DNA of 64,000 nucleotides from Bryobacter sp964387685. Lineage in GTDB: Bacteria > Acidobacteriota > Terriglobia > Bryobacterales > Bryobacteraceae. The stretch spans positions 7,256-71,255 of the forward strand of contig CAYLXK010000028.1 of assembly GCA_964387685.1 (NCBI GenBank), in the 5' to 3' direction. Positions within the stretch are counted from its first letter, which is position 1, and each line of letters begins with the position of its first letter. The notes under the pieces are model-generated. The model searched no databases and was not told where the DNA came from. It was given only the letters and a program-made list of their open reading frames with translations. This document shows positions 34,505-42,139 of this stretch, piece after piece. Both the position numbers and the translations under genes were made by a program.

Positions 34505-36817
34505 ATGCTCGCGCCCTTTCTTTGTCTACTCGCCGCCGCTCCTCCGCCCCCAGCCCCCGCTCCGGCTCCAGCGCCTGCCCCCAAAGATTTCCACTCTGCC
34601 GTCAAGCCGGTCCTCACCAAGAGCTGCTCCCCCTGCCACAACGATCGCAATCAGTCCGGCGGCGTAAACATCGTTCCTTTCACTCACCCCGATAGCGTCT
34701 CCAGCTATCGCGACGACTGGGAACGCATCATGAAGAAGGTCCGCACCGGCGAAATGCCTCCCAAAGGCTTCCCCAAGCCCGCCGACGCCCAGCTCCAGGA
34801 TCTCCTCAGCTTCGTTCAGTCCGAGTTCGATAAGGCCGACGCTGCGCTCAAGCCCGATCCCGGCCGCGTCACCGCCCGCCGCCTGAATCGCGCCGAATAC
34901 ACCAACACCGTCCGCGACCTCCTCGGCGTAGATTACGCCGCCGACCGCGATTTCCCCGCCGACGATAGCGGCCACGGCTTTGACAACATCGGCGACGTCC
35001 TCACCATCTCGCCCATCCTGATGGAAAAATACCTCAAGGCCGCCGAGAAAATTTCCGCCCGCGCCCTCGGCATTGATCCCCTTCCTAAGAAGCCCATCGA
35101 ATTCGAATTCCACACCAAGGACCGCAACCTGCGCCGCCTCGGGCCCTCGGTCGTCGAGGCCTCCCATAACGTCGAATGGGACGCCGAATACCGCATCGTA
35201 GTCGGTCTACCCGGCGAGCGTAAGGAAGGCCTCCCCGTCGACATGGTCTTTTACATGGACGGCAAGCCCCTCTTCCGCCGTCTCATTGAAACCAAGCCCT
35301 CCGGTCTCGTCTATTTCAATCCTTACTCGGAAGAAGAATTCCGCGTTTTCCTGCCCGCCGGCAACCATACCTTACGCGTCATGCTCGAAAACGACCCCTT
35401 CGTAAAGACGCTTGAGCCCAAGCAGTACTTCGACAACAAAGTCAATAAGTCGATGAACATGATCAAGGTCGTCGGCCCCTATGCCACCGACCAGGTCCCG
35501 GCCAGCCGCAAAGCGATCCTCTCCTGCGATCTCAAGTCCCCCGGCTGCGTCGATTCCATCCTCGCGCGCCTAGCCCGCCGCGCTTGGCGCCGCCCGGTCA
35601 CCAAGCCCGAAGTCCAGCAGCTCGCCCGCTTCGTCAAGCTCGCCAAAGAAGACGGTCAAAATGTCGAGCAAGGCCTCTCCGTGGCCATCACTGCGATGCT
35701 CGTCAGCCCCCACTTCCTCTTCCGCATCGAACGCGACGTCACCCCCAACGACCCCTCCGCCATCCACCCCATTTCGGACCTGGAGCTCGCTTCCCGCCTC
35801 AGCTATTTCCTCTGGAATTCCATGCCCGACGAGACCCTTCTCAGCCTCGCCGAAAAGAAACAGCTCCGCGCCCCCGGCGTCCTCCAGGCTCAAATCAAGC
35901 GCCTCCTCGCCGACCCCCGCTCCAGTTCTTTGGCGGTCAACTTCGCCGGCCAGTGGCTGGAAACGCGCAACCTCTCTCAGGTCAAGCCCGATCCTAAGAA
36001 GTTCCCCGAGTGGCGCCCGGAACTGCGCGAAGCCATGGAAAAGGAAACGGCCCTCTTCTTTGAAACTGTGCTCAAGGAAAACCTTTCCATCGCCACTTTC
36101 CTCGACGCGAACTTCACCTTCCTCAATGAGCTCCTCGCCAAACACTACGGCATCGCCGGCGTCGAAGGCCCCGAGTTCCGCCGTGTCGACCTCGGGGCCA
36201 ATTCCGCCCAGCGCGGCGGCATCCTCACCCACGCCAGCGTCCTGACCGTCTCCAGTTACCCCACCCGCACCTCGCCCGTCATCCGCGGCAAGTTCCTCTT
36301 GCAAAATGTCTTCGGCGCGCCCCCTCCGCCCCCGCCCCCCGACGTTCCGCCTCTTGATGAAGAAAAGGTCGGCGCCAGCGGCTCCTTGCGCGAGCAGCTG
36401 GAGGCCCACCGTTCCGCCGCCATGTGCGCCTCCTGCCACCAGCGCATGGACTCCATGGGCTTTGCCCTCGAAAACTACGACGCCACCGGCAAATGGCGCG
36501 ACCTCGACAACAAGTTCTCCATCGACCCCTCCGGTGCCCTGCCCAATGGCAAGGCCTTTAAGACTCCCGCCGAACTCCGCGCCATCCTCGCCGCGGACCT
36601 CACCGAGTTCGGCCATGCCTTGACGGAGAAAATGCTTATTTACGCCCTCGGCCGTGGCCTCGAACGCTACGATCGCAAGACCGTCACCGACCTCACCAAA
36701 AAACTGGCTGCCCAAGATTGGCGCTTCCAATCTCTCGTTCTCGAGATTGCGCAAAGCCTCCCCTTCCAAAGCCGCCGCGCGGAATATAGTAAAGCTAAGG
36801 AGCTTGCCAAAAAATGA
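34505..36817 (+). CDS. DUF1587/DUF1592/DUF1588/DUF1585 protein with cytochrome-like motifs
   Basis: 770 aa from the ATG giving a signal peptide and a Pro-Ala linker. A c-type heme motif CSPCH is at 41-45 in a planctomycete-type cytochrome c domain, followed by RLNRAEYTNTVRDLLGVD (DUF1587), the DUF1595/DUF1592 block with LSYFLWNSMPDETLL, and DUF1588/DUF1585 with CASCHQRMDSMGFALENYD near ~641, a second CxxCH. These multi-domain proteins are abundant in Planctomycetes, Verrucomicrobia and Acidobacteria; their reaction is unknown. The stop overlaps the DUF1552 start (ATGA), the usual partner. Confidence 0.92.
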   Translation: MLAPFLCLLAAAPPPPAPAPAPAPAPKDFHSAVKPVLTKSCSPCHNDRNQSGGVNIVPFTHPDSVSSYRDDWERIMKKVRTGEMPPKGFPKPADAQLQDLLSFVQSEFDKADAALKPDPGRVTARRLNRAEYTNTVRDLLGVDYAADRDFPADDSGHGFDNIGDVLTISPILMEKYLKAAEKISARALGIDPLPKKPIEFEFHTKDRNLRRLGPSVVEASHNVEWDAEYRIVVGLPGERKEGLPVDMVFYMDGKPLFRRLIETKPSGLVYFNPYSEEEFRVFLPAGNHTLRVMLENDPFVKTLEPKQYFDNKVNKSMNMIKVVGPYATDQVPASRKAILSCDLKSPGCVDSILARLARRAWRRPVTKPEVQQLARFVKLAKEDGQNVEQGLSVAITAMLVSPHFLFRIERDVTPNDPSAIHPISDLELASRLSYFLWNSMPDETLLSLAEKKQLRAPGVLQAQIKRLLADPRSSSLAVNFAGQWLETRNLSQVKPDPKKFPEWRPELREAMEKETALFFETVLKENLSIATFLDANFTFLNELLAKHYGIAGVEGPEFRRVDLGANSAQRGGILTHASVLTVSSYPTRTSPVIRGKFLLQNVFGAPPPPPPPDVPPLDEEKVGASGSLREQLEAHRSAAMCASCHQRMDSMGFALENYDATGKWRDLDNKFSIDPSGALPNGKAFKTPAELRAILAADLTEFGHALTEKMLIYALGRGLERYDRKTVTDLTKKLAAQDWRFQSLVLEIAQSLPFQSRRAEYSKAKELAKK

Positions 36818-38175
36818 TCAACCGTAAAGCCCTCGTCTCTCCGAGCGCCCTCTCCCGCCGCACCCTTCTCCGCGGCCTCGGTACCACCATCGCGTTGCCC
36901 GCCCTGGACGCCATGGCCCCCGCCTTCGCCTCTAGCCAGCTTCCCGGTCCCCGCCCCGTCCGCATGGCCTTTGCCTACGTGCCCAACGGCATGAACATGG
37001 AACATTGGACCCCCAAGACGGAAGGCGCCCTCGGCGAGCTCCCCCGCATCTTGAAGCCGCTCGAGCCCTTCAAGCAAGACCTCACCATCCTTTCCAATCT
37101 CACCCACAACACCGGCCGCGCCTTGCTCGACGGCGCCGGCGACCACGGCCGTTGCTCCGGCAGCTACCTCACCGGCATCCAGGTCAAGAAGACCTATACC
37201 GATATCAAGGCCGGCATCTCGATGGACCAGATCGTCGCCAACAAAATCGGCGGCCAGACGCGCTTCCCTTCCCTCGAAGTCGGTCTCGAAGACGCGCGCC
37301 AAGCCGGCGATTGCGATTCCGGTTACTCCTGCGCTTACACCAATAACCTCGCTTGGCGCAGCGAAACCCAGCCCCTGCCCCCCACCCTCGATCCGCGCCT
37401 CATGTTTGAGCGCCTCTTCGGCGACGGCGCCGAACTCACCCCCGAGCAGCGCTCCCGCCGCAACAAGATGCGCCGCTCGATTCTCGATTTCGTCATGGAC
37501 GATACCCAGAAGCTCCAGTCCAACCTCGGCCCCACGGACCGCCGCAAGCTCGACGAGTATCTGTCTTCCATCCGCGAAATCGAACGCATGCTCGAAGCCG
37601 CCGAAAAAGACACCCGCCAGATCGAGCCCGGCATGGAAAAACCCTACGGCATCCCGGCGGACTTCGCCGAGCACTTCAAGCTCATGACCGACATGATTAC
37701 CGTCGCCTTCCGCGCCGACCAGTCCCGCATCGTTACCTTCCTGATCACGCGCGAAGGCTCCTCCCGCCCCTACCGTGAAATCGGCATCCCCGACGGCCAC
37801 CATCCCCTCACCCACCACCAGAACAAGGCCGATCTCATTGAGAAGGTCACCCAGATCAACACCTATCACGTGCAACAATTCGCCGGCTGGGTCGAAAAAT
37901 TGAAGGCCGCCAAGGAAGGCGATTCGAACGTTCTTGAAAACTCGATGATCGTCTACGGCGCCGGCCTCTCCGACGGTAACCGCCACACCCACGAAGACCT
38001 CCCCACCTTGATCGCCGGCAACGCCGGCGGCTACATCAAGTCCGGCCGCCACATCGTTTACCGCCGCGAAACGCCGATGAATAACCTCTTCCTCACCATG
38101 ATGGACCGCATGGGCGTTCACGTCGAAAACTTCGGCGATTCCACCGGCCGTGTCGACGGCCTCAATCTCAGCTAA
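36814..38175 (+). CDS. DUF1552 domain protein, Tat-exported
   Basis: 453 aa. N-terminal SRRTLLRGLGTTIALPALDA is a twin-Arg signal. The body shows FAYVPNGMNMEHWTP, GDHGRCSGSYLTG and DGHHPLTHHQN, all typical of DUF1552, a family related in fold to sulfatase/phosphatase-like DUF1501 proteins. It overlaps the DUF1592 gene by 4 nt. The conserved His and Asp residues could bind metal. The two proteins probably work together in the periplasm. Confidence 0.93.
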   Translation: MINRKALVSPSALSRRTLLRGLGTTIALPALDAMAPAFASSQLPGPRPVRMAFAYVPNGMNMEHWTPKTEGALGELPRILKPLEPFKQDLTILSNLTHNTGRALLDGAGDHGRCSGSYLTGIQVKKTYTDIKAGISMDQIVANKIGGQTRFPSLEVGLEDARQAGDCDSGYSCAYTNNLAWRSETQPLPPTLDPRLMFERLFGDGAELTPEQRSRRNKMRRSILDFVMDDTQKLQSNLGPTDRRKLDEYLSSIREIERMLEAAEKDTRQIEPGMEKPYGIPADFAEHFKLMTDMITVAFRADQSRIVTFLITREGSSRPYREIGIPDGHHPLTHHQNKADLIEKVTQINTYHVQQFAGWVEKLKAAKEGDSNVLENSMIVYGAGLSDGNRHTHEDLPTLIAGNAGGYIKSGRHIVYRRETPMNNLFLTMMDRMGVHVENFGDSTGRVDGLNLS

Positions 38176-38184
38176 GGGACGCGC

Positions 38185-38988
38185 ATGCAAGCCGCTCCCC
38201 TGATGCGCCCCTCCATCGGCGTCTGCTTTGACGCCGCCTTCGGGCAATCGATTGAAGACTTGGTCGCCTTGTCGTTATTGTTCGCGCTCGATAACCGCAA
38301 CGAATGCCGCGTCGTCGCGCTCGCCACCACGCTCGAAAATCTCGATTCCGCCGGCCTCCTCAATGCCTACAACCGCGCCTACGGCGGCCGCCCCATGCCC
38401 GTCGGCATGCCTTATGAGAAGAAGCCCGTCGAAACGCCGGCTATCCTCAAAGCCGCCGTCGAAGGCCTCGACACTGGCGTCAAATCCTTCAAGGACACCG
38501 CCGAGCCGCCCAACTTCCTGCGCAACGCCCTCACCGCCCAACACGATGGCAACGCCGTCATCATCAGCCTTGGTCCCAATACCAATCTGCGTGGCCTCTT
38601 GCACCTTTACGCCGCCAAGCCCTGGGTCGAATCCAAAGTTTTGTTTCTGATGCAAACCACCCCCGCCAAGCCCGAAGGCTGGCCCAGCCCCTGTAACGCC
38701 GTGAGCTCGGCGGACTGTGAAGGCGTCAGCATCGACCTGAAACCCGAATCCTTCGCCTGGCCCGACACTCCCTGGGCCGACAAGCACCCCCTGGCCAAAG
38801 CCTTAGTGCTTCATGGCTCGAAGCCCATCCACCCCGCCAGTTCCCTCGCCGTCCTTGCCACCGTCCGCCCCAAAGAATTCACTTTCCCCCTGTCGGCCGA
38901 ACAAAAAGCCGCCGCCCAAAAACTCATCGCCGAATTCGTCCCCGCCAAACCCATCCCCCGCCAACGCCGCCGCTTCGGTGCCGCGTAA
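38185..38988 (+). CDS. Nucleoside-hydrolase-like protein of unknown function
   Basis: 267 aa, 9 nt after the DUF1552 stop. The N-terminus PSIGVCFDAAFGQSIEDLVA resembles the first strand and metal loop of inosine/uridine-type nucleoside hydrolases, but the DxDxxxDD calcium motif is reduced to FDAAFGQSIED. AVIISLGPNTNL resembles the second metal-side loop. No signal peptide is seen. It could be an inactive or changed hydrolase that belongs to the DUF1592/DUF1552 operon. A start at the later ATG (38203) is possible. Confidence 0.6.
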   Translation: MQAAPLMRPSIGVCFDAAFGQSIEDLVALSLLFALDNRNECRVVALATTLENLDSAGLLNAYNRAYGGRPMPVGMPYEKKPVETPAILKAAVEGLDTGVKSFKDTAEPPNFLRNALTAQHDGNAVIISLGPNTNLRGLLHLYAAKPWVESKVLFLMQTTPAKPEGWPSPCNAVSSADCEGVSIDLKPESFAWPDTPWADKHPLAKALVLHGSKPIHPASSLAVLATVRPKEFTFPLSAEQKAAAQKLIAEFVPAKPIPRQRRRFGAA

Positions 38989-39000
38989 CGCCGCGATATC

Positions 39001-39534
39001 TTAAGCTGCCGCGCCCACTGGGACCGTCAGGAAAGTCCACGTCAATGTGGCGACGTCTACGTGCAGTTGCTGCGAACTTCCGGCTTCATCCGAAATGAGT
39101 GGCAGATGTTCCGCAACTATCGAGACACCCGGCCGCAATTCCGCATCCAAAGAGGCGACGAGTAAGCGCATTAAGCGGTCGTTGGACGGTCCAATCTTAT
39201 GCTCTCCGCTTTCCCACTTGGAAATTTTGGTCCGATCCGTATGTAAATATCCGCCCAGCCTCTCCCCCGTCAATCCAAGATGCTTCCTCAAGTACCGCAA
39301 TTGTTCGCCGGTCAGGCGCGCTGGACTATTTGCAAGCGCTTGTGCAATCGTGCGATGAATCTTTGTCATCCGCGGAATTCTCACCTCGCGATTGCCGCAA
39401 GCGACGCACTCGCCTACTTCTACTCCCTGGAGGATGACATTCGACAAACCGCTCGCGAGGTAACGATAATTTGATTTCTCAAATTGGATCTGGGCCCCGC
39501 ATTTTCCGCAAGAGCATCCTACTTGTTGTGTCAT
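39001..39534 (-). CDS. MqsA/YgiT-type zinc-finger HTH antitoxin
   Basis: 177 aa. N-terminal zinc finger CSCGKCG ... CVACG, then an XRE-type helix-turn-helix: LTGEQLRYLRKHLGLTGERL and HTDRTKISKWESGEHKI. This is the architecture of MqsA antitoxins: a zinc domain that binds the toxin and an HTH that binds the promoter. The C-terminal ~60 residues are extra. The ATG overlaps the stop of the DUF4258 gene (ATGA), so the toxin gene comes first. Confidence 0.85.
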   Translation of the reverse strand: MTQQVGCSCGKCGAQIQFEKSNYRYLASGLSNVILQGVEVGECVACGNREVRIPRMTKIHRTIAQALANSPARLTGEQLRYLRKHLGLTGERLGGYLHTDRTKISKWESGEHKIGPSNDRLMRLLVASLDAELRPGVSIVAEHLPLISDEAGSSQQLHVDVATLTWTFLTVPVGAAA

Positions 39535-39845
39535 TTGCGCCTCTCAAAGACGGTTATGAAAATGGCATCCTCGCTGTCAAACGTGAAAACGACGATCGCC
39601 TCCCTTTTATCCAATGTCGTACCTTCAATCCGGTACTTCCATTTCCCAGTTCGGATATCCGCCTCTGCGGGATCTCGAATGAGCCCAGACCGGCAAACCC
39701 TCCACACGTCTTCCATGCTGAATTCGTCGGCTGCCAACTCTTCTTCGAAGTGCCTTGTGAATCGTACAAACCCCTCCTCGCAGCAATACTGGAGCTTCGA
39801 CTTTGCCTGACCGCCTGTTAACGGCCCCGACGCTGATGTTGGCAT
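39531..39845 (-). CDS. DUF4258 family putative toxin
   Basis: 104 aa. FTRHFEEELAADEFSMEDVW and KWKYRIEGTTLDKREAIVVF are the DUF4258 pattern, a RelE-like small fold that is often paired with YgiT/MqsA-type zinc-finger regulators. The ATG overlaps the stop of the YfhO gene (TAATG), and the antitoxin follows with a 4-nt overlap. Likely an RNA-cleaving type II toxin, by analogy only. Confidence 0.75.
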   Translation of the reverse strand: MPTSASGPLTGGQAKSKLQYCCEEGFVRFTRHFEEELAADEFSMEDVWRVCRSGLIRDPAEADIRTGKWKYRIEGTTLDKREAIVVFTFDSEDAIFITVFERRK

Positions 39846-42091
39846 TATACCAACCCCCTCCTCCGCCTCCCCCTCCACCACATCCCCACCGGCACCAAGC
39901 ACCCCAACAAACTCAGCCCCGCCCCCACCGCGAACCCCGGCGCCAGATACGTCCACTCCACCGTATGCACACCCTTCTCCACCACCACCCCTCGTAAAGC
40001 CTCATGCACCGTCAACTTCTCCCCGCGCTTTCCGTCGATCGCCACCCGCCACCCTTCTTCATCCGTCTCCGCCAGCACCAGCAACGCCCGGCATGCCGCC
40101 CGCACCCGCACCACCACCCGCCCCGGCGTCTCCAGCAAAATCGCCGCGCCCTCGTCCCCAACACACTCCTCTAGCCGCGGCGCCGCCCCCCGCAGCAGCG
40201 CCACCTCCCGCAGTTCAATCGCCGGATTCGCAAACAACGCCCCGTACTCTTCCTTCTTCCCGTAGCCCAGCACCCGGTGCACCAGCCTCGCCTTCGGCAG
40301 CGCCTCATGCGCATAGCGGAAAACGTTCCCGTGCTTGCCGGCTTGCACCAACTGCGCATCCTCCCGCGGCGCCGCTCCCCCCACATGGTGCGTGATCCCC
40401 ATCAGCCGCATGCCCCTCTCGCTCAACGCGTCGAAATTTTGTAAGTTTTCCGAGATACTCGCCAGATACCCCCCATACACATCCACTCCATGCCAATCCC
40501 CGAAGTTATAGGGCACGGTCTTATCGTCCACCGTCACCCGCGCCCCCTCCGGCAGCGCTTCCCGCAAATCCATATGCTGCGAGAGCGGCGGCGTTAGCTT
40601 GCTCACATGCGGATCAAGCCGGTTCGCGGAGTGAAAGTAAGTCATGTTGGCCGCTTCCACCATCACCGCCCCCACCAGGCAGTAACTCAGCGCCCGCGAG
40701 GTCAACGCACCGCTTAGCCTCGCCGCATAAGCAAAGCCCATCAGCCCGCTCACCACCGCCACCATCAGCCAACGCTCCTCGAGCGGATGCTGCCCCGGCG
40801 GCAGCAATTGCCCCAGCGCAAACAACGCCGTCACCGCCCCCGCAAAAATCCAATGCGCCCTGTACATCCTCGGCAGCGCCTCATCCCCGCCCGCCCGCAA
40901 TAAGCGGTCGCAGCCCAATGCCGCCAGCACCGCAAAGCCAAACGTAAACATTCCCGCCGCCATCGACGGGCTCCGCGCCTTCTCCACCATCGGCACAAAG
41001 CTATAAAATAGCGGCTCGATCCCTCCCCACCTTCCTAGCGCATACAACGCTCCCGCCAGCCCCACGCCGAAAAACACCTTCACCTCGCGCCGCTGCCATT
41101 CCATCCGTAGCGCCAGCACCGCCAGCACCAGCGCCGTCGCCCCTAGGAACATACTCGTATGCAGGTCCTTGCCCGGCAGCAGAATCCCAAACAACGCGCT
41201 CGGCGTATTCGAGTACTGCTCGTGCACGTAGTAAGCCACCGCGTCCTTCCAGCCCACCGGCTCCTCCATCCCCACCCACCGCACGGCATTTCTTCCGTAG
41301 GCGATCCCCGGCAACAGCTGCGCCGCCCCCACCATTCCCGCCGTCACAAACACCAGAATCCCCGGCACCCAGCGCAGCGCGATACAAGTCCCCGCCAGCG
41401 CCAGGCTCACATAAATCGGCACCTGGTGATGCCCGCTCAACCACGCCAGTCCCAAAAAGAACCCCGCATAGCTCGCATCCGCCCAGCCCCTTCCGCGCAG
41501 CACAAAAAGGAAGCACAACGGCGTCCAGATAATCCCGCAGATCATCTGCGGCCAATCGATCGAGCCCAAGAACCCAAACAACCCAAACACCAATCCCCCC
41601 AGCACCGCCCCCGTCCGCGCCACCCCCAAGCTCCGTGCCAGCCAATACAAGTTCAACGCCGCCACCGCGTGCAGCGCGTAGAACCACCAGTGCAGCGTAC
41701 TCTGCCTTAACCATCCCCGGCGCAACGGCGCCGCAAACAGAATCCAGTTCATCGGGTTCACCACGCCCGGCTGCCCCTGCCCGATCAGATTCTGCCCCGC
41801 CCACTCATACGGGCTCCACTGCGGGAAGCGCCCCGCATGCCATTCCCCCGCCTGAAACTGCAACCATGGCAGCACCTGTGCGCGGATGTCCATCGAATTC
41901 AGCCACGTATATTGATCCGTAAACAGGATCCGCCAGAAAGCCAACGCCATCAGTCCCAGTAGCACCAGCGGACCCCGCGCGCGGCTCACCATGGCCAACA
42001 CTGGCTGAAAAGCACCAGCTATTCTCGCGGCGAAAGTCTCCTCAAATTTCACAAACCCTAGTATTACCAAGGGTTTCGCCTTACCGGGCAA
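39845..42091 (-). CDS. YfhO family multi-pass membrane protein
   Basis: 748 aa from a TTG start; an ATG at 41992 (MVSRARGPLVLLG) would remove 33 residues and sits closer to the first TM helix. About 12-14 hydrophobic helices are seen, with FPQWSPYEWAGQNLIGQGQP in the first large loop, and a soluble C-terminal part with a last TM (VGAGLSLLGCLVPVG). YfhO proteins are GT-C-like and some modify teichoic acids or glycolipids with sugars. The toxin-antitoxin pair lies directly downstream, coupled by TAATG. Confidence 0.85.
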   Translation of the reverse strand: MPGKAKPLVILGFVKFEETFAARIAGAFQPVLAMVSRARGPLVLLGLMALAFWRILFTDQYTWLNSMDIRAQVLPWLQFQAGEWHAGRFPQWSPYEWAGQNLIGQGQPGVVNPMNWILFAAPLRRGWLRQSTLHWWFYALHAVAALNLYWLARSLGVARTGAVLGGLVFGLFGFLGSIDWPQMICGIIWTPLCFLFVLRGRGWADASYAGFFLGLAWLSGHHQVPIYVSLALAGTCIALRWVPGILVFVTAGMVGAAQLLPGIAYGRNAVRWVGMEEPVGWKDAVAYYVHEQYSNTPSALFGILLPGKDLHTSMFLGATALVLAVLALRMEWQRREVKVFFGVGLAGALYALGRWGGIEPLFYSFVPMVEKARSPSMAAGMFTFGFAVLAALGCDRLLRAGGDEALPRMYRAHWIFAGAVTALFALGQLLPPGQHPLEERWLMVAVVSGLMGFAYAARLSGALTSRALSYCLVGAVMVEAANMTYFHSANRLDPHVSKLTPPLSQHMDLREALPEGARVTVDDKTVPYNFGDWHGVDVYGGYLASISENLQNFDALSERGMRLMGITHHVGGAAPREDAQLVQAGKHGNVFRYAHEALPKARLVHRVLGYGKKEEYGALFANPAIELREVALLRGAAPRLEECVGDEGAAILLETPGRVVVRVRAACRALLVLAETDEEGWRVAIDGKRGEKLTVHEALRGVVVEKGVHTVEWTYLAPGFAVGAGLSLLGCLVPVGMWWRGRRRRGLV

Positions 42092-42139
42092 CTTTGGCCT
42101 TTGAATTGTAAAGATTTATTGCGAAAGGACCACTAGTCC

